Assembly (NCBI RefSeq): GCF_003573695.1
Contig: NC_039359.1
Coordinates: forward strand, 74,414,783 to 74,478,782
DNA: 64,000 bases
From: Papaver somniferum
Taxonomy: Eukaryota; Streptophyta; Magnoliopsida; Ranunculales; Papaveraceae
Direction of reading: 5' to 3'
The position numbers and the translations under genes were made by a program. Position 1 is the first letter of the stretch. Every line of letters begins with the position of its first letter. The notes beneath the pieces are model-generated. The model was not told where the DNA came from and did not search any database. It saw only the letters and a program-made list of their open reading frames with translations. Shown here piece by piece: positions 44,467-56,804 of the stretch.

Positions 44467-45127
44467 GATGAAACCTTAGCTTTCTGCTGTGTTATTCATA
44501 CTAATTGTGTTGCTCTTGAATGCTTAAACTGTTAGGATAGTTTCAATCTTAGTACGTCAATGCGTTGCTTTCACAGTGTATACCATGTATCCATTGTAGT
44601 CAGGATAAAACTGTGTTGATTATGCTGCAGCTCATGCTTTAGAGACTATTGTTAATCCCTTGACTAGTTGTGCTTAATTAGACAGATAGTGCTCCGGATT
44701 GATATTTTAGTTATGATTGAATCATCCATTGGTGAAACACCTTAGGTAAGTAATAGACTTGACACCTCTACCTTATCTGTTAAAAGGACAAGAGTATCAT
44801 AATCAGTTGAATACATAGTATGGGTTAATGGTGGATTCGACAATCCTAGTACCTTCATTCTCAGTGTTTACTCCCTGTGTTATTTGCATCTTTTACTTTT
44901 ATTTATTTTCTGTTGTAATCCTCACCAACACCTTGTCGTATCGACACATCAAAACAACCCCCATTTTGGTCACTCTTCTTGTTTAGAATCAGTTATAGTT
45001 AAAACCATAGTTTCAAATCTACACCCACCTTGTCCCTGTGGATCGACCTGTGCTTGCCCTGTGTTACATTGTGACACTGTGCACTTGCAGTTAGACATAG
45101 TCGTAGGTACTCTTTCAAGTCCTACCA
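44467..45127 (+). repeat. Internal partial LTR of Y
   Basis: Equals the 3' 660 bp of the LTR (from AGATGAAACC, as at 42419, to TCCTACCA) and is followed by the second PBS. It joins a gag-downstream sequence cut after GTGAATTCA (44462), so it is a recombination product, not an insertion with its own ends. Confidence 0.8.
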
Positions 45128-46604
45128 AGTTTTTGGCACCGCTTCCGGGGACTCGGTAGCGGTGTGATTGTTTCTTTTCTTCCACTTTACTGATTTTTAA
45201 TATACTGCTTGTATATATGTGTTAGATTTTTGATGTTTCTGTTGTTAATAGTGTTAGATGTAACTAGTTTATTTGATCTTCCATTTTGTAATAGTTTAAT
45301 AACATCATCATTCCACTTCATCTTAGCTGTAGTTTATCTGCCATTTTGTAGTTGTTAACTTAGCATCACTGCATTTTCATTTTCACCGCACTTTTATTTT
45401 CCCTGCATTCCACTTCATCTTGGCTTACTGTTTGTATATATATGTTAGCTTAGCCTGCCATGTGTTAGCTTAGTCTGCCATGTAACATAGTCTTCCTCAT
45501 TTGCATACTTAGCAAACAGTAACCTTGTGTATATATGTGTTAGCTTTCTCTTTGTTCTGTCACCTGCATAAACTGCTGTTTCTTTCACCTTCATCTCACT
45601 TGCTCCATCTCACTCCTGTCACTGCTTGCATCTTCTTTATCCCTGCTCTATTGTTCACTGCATAAATGTCACTACTTGCATCTTCTTTTGCTGTTGCATT
45701 TTGCTCTACTTGCATCCTATTACATCTTGCATCCCCTTCATTACATACTCTTCATCTGTCATTTGCACTGTCAACTTGTTCTTGCACTGTTTTCACTCCA
45801 TCTTAGCAGTGCATCTCCATTCTTAACTCTTAAGCTGATCTTGGTCCTTCTCTTCTGCTGTTGGGCCAAAGACCATGGCATGTTGCTGCTGTGGGCTGTG
45901 AGCTAGCTTACTGCCACTGAAGAGGTGATCCTGCTGCTGTTGGAGTTGAAAGATTGAACAAGGCCCAACTGGGCTGTGCAACAAAAGAAAAGGGGATAAA
46001 AGCCCAACTAGGCTTCCCTCCAAAAACAAGTAAGTCTGAACCCATTAGCAAAGCCCAACTGGGCCTTCTTTATTGTCTGTTGGGTTTATATTTTTTCTGT
46101 GCTTGTAATATTATTTTAAACCCGACAGTGGGCTTGTGTTTTTGGATTTTTGGGCTTGTAATTTTAATTGGACTGTGGGCTTATAACTTTGAACATTAAC
46201 TGGACCTTGTACTCAAAACAACAACTTTGGAACTTTGAGAACAATGGGCTTAAAATCTTTGAAAATCTATCAAGTTTTCCAATTTCAAAAACTCCTGTTG
46301 GGCTCCTCACTTTCCAAATAACCTGTTGGGCCTCCTGAAGACTACTGGGCTATGCTTTGGGACCTGTTAAAATACCAACTGGGCCTGTTCAAACTTCATC
46401 CAAATTCACAGCTGTAGGCTGTTTTTCAAACTGCCTAGTGGGTTGTGCATTCTCCCACCAATGTGGGCTTGATCCCAATTTTAAAACAAAATTTGCTCCC
46501 AATAACCAAAATTTTTCTCCCACATTCAAACCAAATTTTCTTTTCAAAACCCAACAAATCCAAAAATTTTCAAAACCCATCAAAACCAAATTTTTCTGAA
46601 AACA
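45128..46604 (+). other. Leader region of Y (second copy)
   Basis: Long untranslated leader between PBS 2 and gag: T/C-rich first, then with recurring GGGCTT and GCCCAACTGGGC strings. ORFs at 45626-45906 and 46357-46640 show no domain. Confidence 0.5.
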
Positions 46605-47995
46605 ATGGGCGAGTATGTGAATAAACCCCGTAGTCTCCATGAATACATATAGTCTAACAGAATAAGTCAGTTATCATGTATCGTCTTACCCCAGACTGAT
46701 GGCCCATTTGAACTAAACGCAAGCATGATACAAATACTTCATATATTTCGAGGGTTCGATTCTGAGAATCCCTATAATCATGTAAGAGAGTTTGAACAAA
46801 TTGTCCGGGATATACAACCTGACTATATGTCTGAAGACTCTTTGAAATTGCGTTTGTTTACATTTTCTTTAAAGGAAAGGGCTAAAACATGGTTTTACAG
46901 TCTGAGACCGCAGTCAATCACCACTTGGGACCAACTCACAAATCAATTTGTCAAAAAGTTCTTTCCCCATCATAGGACCATCTCTATTCGTCAAAGTATT
47001 GATTGTTTTGTCCAGTTAGATGGAGAGACACTTTTTCATTATTTTGAAAGGTTTAATGATTTGTTGTTTGAGTGTCATCACCATGGCCTTTAGAAGTGGA
47101 GACCGGTCGTCATTCTTTATGAGGGACTAGACTTTAAGTCTCGAGCCTTGGTTGAATCTATGTGTAATGGTGAGTTCATTGATAAAACTGTGGACGATGC
47201 ATGGTCATTTCTAGCTGAAGTTGCAGAGAAAACCCATCAGTGGGAAACCGATAGGGAAACTAGGACCATGCCACATGATATGGGTAATCACCATGAGTCA
47301 GATGTTGATTTTCCCAATGAGCTTAATTCTGGATATAGTGTTTCATACCCTATTGCTGAAAATGTCAATCCATATTCACCTATTTTAGAAGCAGATGTAT
47401 GGACGAAAACACTAACGGTTTTGACAAAGTAAGATTTTCATGTATTTGTGATGATGATGATGTTATGTTAGAAGAACATGTCTATGCTGAAAATGTTATG
47501 GAACCTTTGGGTTCAAATACATTAGGCTTTTCTACCCCGACCTTCATGAATGATGTTTCTTCTAGTATTCCATATACATGTGATGAGGCTACTGATTTAG
47601 ATATTGTGCAGTTATCCTGTGAAGAGCATGACTTAGGTAATGTTGAATCTTCTATTGACACTAATGATCCTATGCATGAAAATATAGTTGATGTGTCTGA
47701 TTCCATACTTAAGCCACAATATATTGCTTCTTTTGATGCTGATTTGGATATTCCGGATAACCATGATTCTGAATTTGGACTTGTGCAATTGGTTTGTGAT
47801 GATAAGCATGCTACACAACTTGATTATGACTTAGAAAATGCTGATGTGACTGATAATATTGGTACTCTTGATCTCATGCATGTGAGAAACTTAGATGTCA
47901 CCTTCCTACTTAAGTCACAATCTGATAGCCTTCCACCCAACCTAGATTTGGTTTGTAACAATATTGTAAAACCAATTTTTTCTGAGAATACCTAA
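46605..47995 (+). pseudogene. gag of Y, second (fuller) copy
   Basis: Capsid-type protein. The likely start is the ATG at 46605, with a TAG soon after (about 46650). The core from 46725 reads FRGFDSENPYNHVREFEQI, LRLFTFSLKERAKTWFYSL, TTWDQLTNQFVKKFF and FNDLLFECHHHGL, a clear retrotransposon gag domain. A TAG at 47091-47093 falls where related gags have a sense codon; the same frame then resumes through KWRPVVILYEGLDF into the acidic tail. One A is missing in the run near 47405 relative to the first copy, shifting the frame. The ORF 47399-47995 completes the tail. Confidence 0.75.
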
Positions 47996-48029
47996 TCTAG
48001 GCCTGGAACTGTGTGCCTCCCAAGTCCTC

Positions 48030-48362
48030 TTGGACTATTTTGCATCTAAATACAACACCTTTAAGGAGCCACAATTGGAATATGCATGTTTGCCCGTCCC
48101 TAGCAAAGTCCATTTCGAGTTAGACCTTGTGCATGATGAACCCCCAAAACTGCGAGATTTTGTATCCAATAGTATATCTAGTGTAAAATACAGGTTTAGG
48201 GGTAGCTCATTTGGTTTTTCACTCTCACTCGCATTTCAGTCCAACTATAGTTGTTTGAAACTGTCTATGTTTCAACACTTTGTCTTTTGGGTTGATCCTC
48301 AACTCTTTAGACTGTATGTGTATAGTGAATTGTTTATATATAATCTGGTAGGTAATGTTTAG
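48030..48362 (+). pseudogene. Downstream ORF of Y, second copy (110 aa)
   Basis: Duplicate of 44081-44413 with three or four residue changes. No domain recognised. Confidence 0.35.
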
Positions 48363-49805
48363 TGGAATCATATGTTTCTTGTATATATTGTGCTAACCCA
48401 ATGTGAATTCAGTTGAGTTACTGTTGGGGTTTTCCTTGAATAATGGAGTTCAAAACTTGCTTTCGCCAATATCCGGTAATCTCTTTCCTTTTTCTACACT
48501 TAGCATCGGTCTCATGGTATGTGTTATAATCATGTTTATCTTTTGAAACATTGAGGACAATGTTTAGTTTAGGTTTGGGGGTGAAAAGTAGATACTTTGA
48601 TAACATGCTATAATTGAAATCAGAACTCTTTCTTTTTGAAAAAAAATAATCAAAAAATCAAAAAAAAAATAATTAAAAAATTCGAAAAAAAAACATAAAA
48701 ATGGAGCTCATTTACCTTGAAATGTTGACTCTTGTGCATGTATGTAAACATAAGGATTCTTAGTCTAGATATTTAGGCACCCTGATTCTAGCACAATTCA
48801 CATAGTGATAAGAAACTTGCACGCGCACGATCTACCAATACATGTATAGCCTCATCCTTGAGGTGTTCTATCGGAAGTCACGATTGCCAATCACTTTAGA
48901 ATACTGAACGGAACTTGACTAGCTTGTTCTTTGGTTGGTTGGGATAGAAGGTGGAGGTTACATTAAGAAAGACAACCATCGAATTTAACTAGGTGCATCA
49001 AAAAGGGCTACCTCTTGCAAAGTGTCATGTAATTTTTTGTTTCTTTTTGCTTATGTATCAAAAGAGTTACCATGTTGTAAATAATTTTTTTCAAAAAAAA
49101 AAAAAAAAAATGATATATATATTCAGAAAAATATCAGAAAAAAATCAAAAAAAATAAAAAATAAAAAAATAAAAAAAATAATCAAGTATTTATCAATTCC
49201 ATCCTCTCTTGTTCCAAAAATAAAAGAGAGTAGTCAATGTAAATAAGAGTCATTTAAAGAGTCATCTTTTGTGTTTTTGTGTTATAAGCAAGGAAGGGTG
49301 TATGCCATTGATGTACAACGCGAGTAGTTGTGAAATACCTCCAACTCACTCACAATTCTCATAAAGTCCGGACAACTAGCTTGATTTCGACCTCGGTTCT
49401 TAGCCTGAGAAACTATCTCTTGGTGATTAGTAGTCATAACATCCGATCTTTCTTTACACATGTGTAGATACACTTTACACTCTTATCACATGTCTTTATT
49501 TGTTATCAGTGCTAGGATTGTGCCTTTGATAGCTAGATTGACATCTCCATTTTGCTGTGAGCTTCTACTGTCTTGCACATGTCACATTTCATGGAATCTG
49601 AGCTTATATTTTGTCCTAGAAATTTGTAGGTACGTTCTAAGCAAACCTTCACGAGACTTCAACTCGTCCACTAGGGACACTTAGTGGTTTAAAAGGCTTA
49701 TTGCATTCGCTAAATGCAATCGAGAGACCAACGACAGTGGTATAGGTAGGATTTCCTTAGTTTTGTTTTACTTGAGGACAAGTAAAATTCAGGTTTGGGG
49801 GTATT
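48363..49805 (+). other. 3' non-coding region and polypurine tracts of Y
   Basis: Contains a first purine tract (AGGTTTGGGGGTGAAAAG, about 48573) after TTGAGGACAATG, A-rich low-complexity stretches (48636-48702, 49085-49180), and the PPT AGGTTTGGGGGTATT at 49791-49805, directly before the right LTR. Confidence 0.6.
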
Positions 49806-51514
49806 TGATGAGTGCCAAATATTGTATATATTTGCACCTTTTTATTGGCATTTAACTCATCATTTGTGCACTAACGCTCCATTTTATCCCATATTCTGTG
49901 TTTTCGTTGTTTTCAAGAATAAATACTTTTCTCAATTAATTTTGCATTTTTAGGTACCAAATAAAGACTTGGATGAGTTGCGGAGCGAAAAGAGCAAAGA
50001 CACGGGAGAAATCCGACGGAAACTCTAGCGGAAAAGAAGTGGAGATTGTGGTATGGAAGACTCAAGGATAAAAATGGGCTTAACAAGGAAGAATTTGTTC
50101 TTAAAGAAGAAGTGGGCTCAGAATTGTCCAAGTCCAAACCCATTTCAAAAACTCAAACCCATTTCCATATCCTAAAATCTAAGCCCAAACCCGCTTCTCT
50201 CTTTAGTCGTCAGATTGGATCCATTCCATCATCCAACGATCGCTTCATCAGAGTACATCGAACTCTGAAGTCCCTGTCTAAAATCATAGCACCTAACCCC
50301 GATCTTCGCCGTCAATTTTGATGTATCTCATCATCCAACGGTCGCTCCACATCCATTCCATCGCGCCGTTGGATCACTCCATCACCTTTTCATCCTACGC
50401 TTTTCATCACCGATCATCAAATTTTGATACACCCGCTCAACACCCTAGCACCAAATATCTTCTCCCAAAACCATCGACTTCTCCTCTTCTTCCCAAATTT
50501 CTCCTTCTTCCCCGACCAAAAGACGCTACAACAAAGAAATAGAGAACTAGGGTTTGTAGCAGAGGCGATGTAAGAGACAATTGGAGCAGGAGGAGTAGCA
50601 GAGAAGGAAGACAAGACATGGGTCGAGGGGGAGACAACAAAAGCAGAGACGGGTAAGCTTTAATTTTAATTTTCAATGTAAACCCTAATTTGGGAATTTT
50701 GGGGGAAACTGTTAAGAACCCTAATTTTGGGTATAAATAGAACATGGTATTGTGTGTGTGGGTATGCCCGGATTAGCCGGTGCACCAAGCTGTAGTAATT
50801 TATGTTTGTTTTCATTAGTGTTATTATGTTCTAATTCAATAACTAGGGTTTAGATGAAACCTTAGCTTTCTGCTGTGTTATTCATACTAATTGTGTTGCT
50901 CTTGAATGCTTAAACTGTTAGGATAGTTTCAATCTTAGTACGTCAATGCTTTGCTTTCACAGTGTATGCCATGTATCCATCGTAGTCAGGATAAAACTGT
51001 GTTGATTATGCTGCAGCTCATGCTTTAGAGACTATTGTTAATCCCTTGACTAGTTGTGCTTAATTAGACAGTTAGTGCTCCGGATTGATATTTTAGTTGT
51101 GATTGAATCATCCATTGGTGAAACACCTTAGGTAAGTAATAGACTTGACACCTCTACCTTATCTGTTAAAAGGACAAGAGTATCATAATCAGTTGAATAC
51201 ATAGTATGAGTTAATGGTGGATTCGACAATCCTAGTACCTTCATTCTCAGTGTTTACTCCCTGTGTTATTTGCATCTTTTACTTTTATTTATTTTCTGTT
51301 GTAATCCTCACCAACACCTTGTCGTATCGACACATCAAAACAACCCCCATTTTGGTTACTCTTTCTTGTTTAGAATCAGTTATAGTTAAAACCATAGTTT
51401 CAAATCTACACCCACCTTGTCCCTGTGGATCGACTTATGCTTTCCCTGTGTTACATTGTGACACTGTGCACTTGCAGTTATACATAGTCGTAGGTACTCT
51501 TTCAAGTCCTACCA
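49806..51514 (+). repeat. Right LTR of Y
   Basis: Starts TGATGAGTGCC, ends AGTCCTACCA. TATAAATA at 50732-50739. It is followed by the CCACC duplication. Confidence 0.85.
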
Positions 51515-51519
51515 CCACC

Positions 51520-52099
51520 CCTGTTAAATCGTAACAGGATGGTTACAACTCACTAGGGTGATTAAGTCTCGCCAAAACTCCCGGAAATTCTTCACTGAAA
51601 CTCTCGGAAAAACTTGCAGCTCTGTTTTCTTTACCACGGATTATCTATCTAATTTTAGCTAACTACAAAGCCCATACCATCCCTGTCTATCTGAACTGAG
51701 CCCATCCAACAAACATCAACCATTGAATCTCATGAAATCACGTCCAAAAGGTTAATCCTGCTTCTGCCAGTTGCATGCAATGCTTTCCCGCCAAAACTGG
51801 TTTTTTGAAATGAAGAAGAATGTGCCCCTTAACCAAATCTGTGGGTGCCGAATAACCAGTGGGGTGTAAACAGTGGAGAAGGTGCCCCTTAGTAATTGAG
51901 GTGCCCCTTATCCAAAACTGGGGTACATTTAGCAGTTGCCCTCCGAGGGTCCAAATAACACTTTTTGAGCAACTTTTTCCACACAAGTGTATTTCTCCAA
52001 AAACGCCCACATAAACATAAAAACACCATAATAAGTACAAAATCAAGCACTAGCAATAGAGACACTGAGGACAATTCAGACACAAAAATGTGTCTATCA
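51520..52099 (-). repeat. 3' LTR of X, proximal part
   Basis: Resumes the X LTR at CCTGTTAAATCG and ends TGTCTATCA, matching 61146-61713. It carries an extra short duplication (GTGCCCCTTAGTAATTGAG) near 51884 that the other LTR lacks. Confidence 0.85.
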
Positions 52100-53490
52100 A
52101 ATACTCCCAAACCTATTATTTACTAGTCCTCGAGCAAAACTAATAAAAATAAAAGCCTAACTCACTAGATGGCCCTAGTGACCGAGATATAGTCTCGGGA
52201 GGGTTTACCAGAGGTGTACCCACAAAACCATGACTTCTAATTGGTCACAAGTATTCAAAGAGCTATGAGGACATACAGATTCTCAACCTATCTCCAAGTA
52301 ACTAGAATGCCAGAGAAATTAAAGGTGCCAGCTCTAAAGCTGAACAAAGAATAGGGGAGACACATCCGCAATACTGCTAAATAAAGAGATATCCGCTACA
52401 CAGCTAGATAAACATTGTAAGATGCATCCGCTTTACAGCTGGATAAGATTAGGAGAGAGATAAAAATGAGAGGGACATCTGCTACACAACTGGACTAATT
52501 ACGTGTGATGAGTTGAACCAGTGCTAGAAAGATCTTGTGCCAGATGGAAAGATGACTAACAAAGCAACCAATATGCATCTCTCCTCGACTCTCTCATAGT
52601 GCTCAGTAGAAACAACGTCTTCTTCGGTCTTCAACTGTTGATGATAAACTCTCAAACTTCGTAGACCTTGATAATTAATTCTTCTCTTCGATTTCTTTCT
52701 TGAAACTTCCTTATATATTTCTATTTCCCTATGGATTTATTAAACAAAATTTAAATGTAGTTTTTTTTTTTGGAAACAAAAATAACAAGACAAAAATTTA
52801 CATGGCCATTAGAGAAGGACTTTAGAACTTGGATCTTCACAACTTGTAATGTCTTGGTATCATGAACTTCAACAACGTATATCTTTTGATTTTCTTTGCT
52901 CTTGTAACTCAATCTTCAACTTTGATTTTTTGAATTATTCTTTTCTATTGTTGCTTCTAAACCTTAAACGTCTTCAACTTTCTTCATAGATTTTTATGTC
53001 GCTCCGCTTGTTGATGATGATAAGTTTCTACTGAGAGAGAGTCGTAATCCAGTAACTAAGACTACATTGTGAGGTTGCTTTGTCTTTCTGGCATTTCCTT
53101 CTGACCTACTTGCCTTTCCATCATGGATTGTTAGGTCCATCACGATTACCCTCTAAAAAGAACAAGTTCTCTCCTGAATGTCAAAGATCTCAATGTCCTT
53201 TTCTCTAATGTCTCAGAAGAATGTTATCCCTAGCAATTCCAATTTCTATCTTTTCGATGAGAAACCGTATGTAAACTTAGATAACCGGATACTATGTGAT
53301 GCTAGAAGTTTCAAAAATGCAACTAAAAAGTTCTTCCCCACCCCCAAACTTAAATCTAACATTGTCCTCAATGTTTCTAATGAAAGAGCATTAGCAAAAG
53401 TAAAATAACACGAGAAGAAGTTGGAAAGATAGTACCTGGGTGAAGAGAGAAATCAAAAACTAATATACATCATACAATCGCCTCGATGGT
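52100..53490 (-). other. Non-coding region of X between pol and 3' LTR
   Basis: The PPT is at 52100-52114. A second purine tract (minus AAGTTTGGGGGTGGGG) follows minus CATTGAGGACAATGTT at about 53330-53375. Four degenerate copies of an ATCCGCTACACAGCTAGATAA-like unit lie at 52364-52500. No env-like ORF is seen. Confidence 0.55.
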
Positions 53491-53493
53491 CAA

Positions 53494-54154
53494 TCAAGGG
53501 TAAACAAGGTCCTCTAGAGAGACCTCCTCAACATCACCTGTAGGAAAGGGATCTAAAAAGAGTTTCAATCTCTGACCGTTAACCTTCGAAGAACTACTAC
53601 CATCTGGTGTTTCAATCTCAACAGCTCCATGAGGAAAGACAGTGCGAACAATAAAAGGACCCATCCACCGAGAACGTAACTTCCCAGGAAAAAGATGCAA
53701 GCGGGTATCATACAGAAGAACTTTTTGACATGGAGAAAATGACTTTCTTAAAATATTTTTTATCATGCACAAGTTTCATTTTGTTCTTATACTCCTTAGC
53801 ACCATCGTATGCATCTCTATGAATTTCTTCCAACTCATTGAGCTGGAGTTTCCTATGGGCTCCTGCCTTGTCTAGTGAAAAATTTAGCTGCTTAACAGCC
53901 CAATATTCTCTATGTTCTAACTCAACAGGTAAGTGACATGCCTTTCCATACACAAGCCGATAAGGTGACATTCCAATGAGGATCTTAAACGCAGTACGGT
54001 AAGCCCATAAGGCATCAGTAAGCCTAGACGACCAGTCTTTCCGATTAGGATTAACTGTTTTCTCTAATATAAGCTTTATCTCCCTATTGGAAACCTCTAC
54101 CTGACCACTAGTCTGTGGATGATATGGGGTAGCTACCTTATTGTGTAATACCAT
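53494..54154 (-). pseudogene. Integrase C-terminal part of X (two frameshifts)
   Basis: The ORF 54154-53708 carries [18 protein letters not shown] with the catalytic Glu, and [10 protein letters not shown]. It is one base out of frame with the upstream integrase. Another shift near 53760 moves into 53772-53494, which has the GPF-type module (RSRWMGPFIVRTVFPHGAVE) and the end of pol (VNGQRLKLF). Confidence 0.85.
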
Positions 54155-55676
54155 ATTTCTTCATCAAAAGCCTAAAAGGTCCATTACAAAAGTGCGACCC
54201 TCCATCACTAATTATAGCTCGCGGTGTACCAAAACGTGTAAGTATATTATCTTTTAAGAACTCAATCATAACCCTATGGTCATTAGTCTTACACGCAACC
54301 GCCTCAATCCACTTAGAGACATAGTCTACAGCAACAAGGATGTATAAGTTACCAAAAGAATTAGGAAACAGACCCACAAAGTCAATACCCCACACATCAA
54401 AGACCTCAACAATTAAAATAGGGTTCAAGGGCATCATGTTCCTACGGGAAATGGTTCCTAATTTCTGGCAACGTTCACAAGTAACACAGTAACTTTGGGA
54501 GTCTTTAACCAACGAAGGCCAGTAGAATCCACACTGCAATATATTAGCAACAGTCTTCTTAGCACTAAAGTGACCTCCACAAGCATGATCATGACAAAAA
54601 GAAATAATACTGGACTGGCCACTCTTAGGTATACATCTCCTAATAATCTGGTCGGGACAATACTTTAATAAATAAGGATCATCCCAAAATAAGTGCTTAA
54701 CCTCGGCTAAAAACCTAGAACGATCTTGTTTACCCCAATAATGGGGCATTCGACCAGTAACAAGATAATTCACTATATTCGCATACCAAGGTAATTGGGT
54801 AACAAAGAACAGTTGTTCATCAGGAAAGCTATTCATTATAGGAAGGGAATCATCAGGGGAATCAACAACTATCCTAGACAAGTGGTCTGCTACTACATTT
54901 TCGGCACCCTTTTTGTCTCTAATGTATGGAGAAAACTCTTGCAACAAAAGGATCCACCTAATCAATCTAGGTTTCGTATCCTTCTTAGACAAAAGATATT
55001 TCAAAGCAGCATGATCAGTATATATTACGATCTTAGAACCTAAGAGATAGGGTCTAAACTTATCTAAGGCAAACACAATGGATAATAGTTCCTTCTCCGT
55101 AGTGGTATATTTCAACTGGGCATCATTCAGAGTTTTGCTAGCAGAGTAAATTACATGAAGTAATTTGTTTTCTCGCTGACCTAGCACAACACCAATAGCA
55201 TAATCTGAAGCATCACACATGATCTCAAAGGGTAAGTTCCAGTTGGGTGTCAGGACTATGGGGGCGGTAGTGAGTAAATTCTTAAGCTTCTCAAAAGCTT
55301 CTAAACAAGCATCATCAAAGACAAACTTAACGTCTTTTGCAAGCAGATTGCAAAGAGGTCTAGAAATCAAGCTAAAATCCTTAATGAATCGACGATAAAA
55401 ACCTGCATGCCCTAAGAATGACCTAATATCTCTTACGGTTTTTGGGACATGCAAAGTTTTAATAAGGTCAACTTTGGCTCTATCTACCTCTATACCCTTC
55501 GAAGATACAATATGCCCTAGAACAATTCCTGAACGAACCATGAAGTGACATTTCTCCCAATTAAGCACTAAATTCTTTTCCTTACACCTAGTCAAAACTA
55601 ATGACAAATGATGCAAGCACTCATCGAAAGACGAACCAAACACTGAAAAATTATCCATAAAGACCTCTAAGAACCG
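54138..55676 (-). pseudogene. RT palm C-terminus, RNase H and integrase core of X
   Basis: 506-codon ORF from 55658. It opens at the YxDD-type box, which reads FMDNFSVFG: the second Asp is Asn. The RT connection ([16 protein letters not shown]), RNase H ([33 protein letters not shown]) and the integrase zinc finger (ending CVTCERCQK) follow. The integrase core has the first two catalytic Asp residues in WGIDFVG and [10 protein letters not shown] stop separates it from the preceding RT segment. Confidence 0.9.
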
Positions 55677-56129
55677 TTATACCATGTTAGAAAATATGCT
55701 CAACATACAACACTGAAAGGTCGCAGGAGCATTACAAACCCCGAAAGGCATGCGTCTATACGCAAAGGTACCAAAGGGACAGGTAAAAGTGGTTTTCTCT
55801 TGGTCTTCTGGGGCAATAACAACCTGATTATAACCGCAGTATCCATATAAAAAGCAATAATGTCTACGTCCAGCTAATATCTTTAGCATTTGGTCGATGA
55901 AGGGAAGGGGAAAATGGTCCTTCCTAGTGACCTTGTTCAATTTTCTATAGTCAATACAGACACGCCAACCCGTGGTCACCCGGGTTGGGATTAACTCATT
56001 GTTATCATTCTGGACCACAGTAATACCGGATTTCTTGGGAACAACCTGAACGGGGCTGACCCACTTACTGTCTGAAATGGGGTAGATAATGCCTGCATCT
56101 AACAGCTTAAGAACCTCGGTTCGAACTAC
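55677..56129 (-). pseudogene. RT N-terminal part of X
   Basis: In one frame with its neighbours but bounded by stops (TAA after LNPNMK at about 56130; TAA after FSNMV at 55677). Shows WRVCIDYRKLNKVTRKDHFP and RRMPFGVCNAPATFQ. The first catalytic Asp block reads YCFLYGYCGYNQV, with Tyr where the family has Asp, so RT is catalytically dead at two of its three positions. Confidence 0.85.
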
Positions 56130-56804
56130 TTATTTCATATTAGGGTTCAATCGACGTTGCATCTCCCTAGAAGGTTTGGTGTCACTCTCTAAATAGATAT
56201 GATGCATACAATCAGTAGGACTTATACCCTTAATGTCTGCTATGGTCCACCCTAAAGCTTCCTTTTTGTTTTGAAGTACGGTTACTAGCCTACTTTCCTG
56301 ATCACTATCCATGTTGGATGCTACAATCACAGGTAAAGTCTTAGACGGGCCTAAAAACACAAATTTTAGGGTATCTGGCAATGGTTTTAGGTCCAACTTA
56401 GGAGGCTCTTCTGACGAAGGAACTAGGGTAGACTTAGAAACTAGTAGTGGTTCAAACTTAGGTTTCCATCCATTATTAGTGTCTAACAAAGGGGTTGAGT
56501 CTAACAAAGCATTCACCTCATTAATCATATTATCATCATCAAAATTAATCCCAAAGTGAGCTAGGAATTTCTCTAATGGATCTTCTAACAAAGTGTTTGG
56601 TAATAACTCCTCGACTAATGTTCCTATCATGTTCACCTCTTCTATGTTCGAGTCATCTAGTTCAGAGGGTAGCTTACTAATATTAAAAATGGTCAGCTCC
56701 ATAGTCATATTACCAAAAGACAAATTCATAATACCATTTTGACAGTTAATGATCGCATTGGATGTAGCTAAAAACGGGTGACCTAAAATCACTGGTATCT
56801 GGTT
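56130..56804 (-). pseudogene. Protease-RT linker of X
   Basis: Same frame as the gag ORF upstream, separated by one TAG (56805-56807). Begins ILGHPFLATSNAIINCQNG, the usual end of an Athila-type protease, then a variable acidic linker, then KPSREMQRRLNPNMK leading into RT. Confidence 0.8.

Larger units (their letters stand above)
41370..51514 (+). mobile_element. Element Y: non-autonomous gypsy element nested in the X LTR
   Basis: TG..CA ends (TGATGAGTGCC to TCCTACCA) and a perfect 5-bp duplication CCACC (41365-41369 and 51515-51519). LTRs of about 1.71 kb lie at 41370-43080 and 49806-51514. It has gag but no protease, RT or integrase. Inside is an extra partial LTR with a second PBS (44467-45150), so the internal region occurs twice, the first time with a large deletion. 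PBS and PPT resemble those of X, so X-type enzymes could have mobilised it (inference). Confidence 0.8.

Noticed and set aside
45626..46640. Several short ORFs with hydrophobic or Pro-rich stretches
   Set aside because: Within the untranslated leader of Y; no domains, conflicting frames.
52110..53490. Search for an env-like ORF in X
   Set aside because: No long minus-strand ORF or transmembrane pattern here; the region is non-coding.
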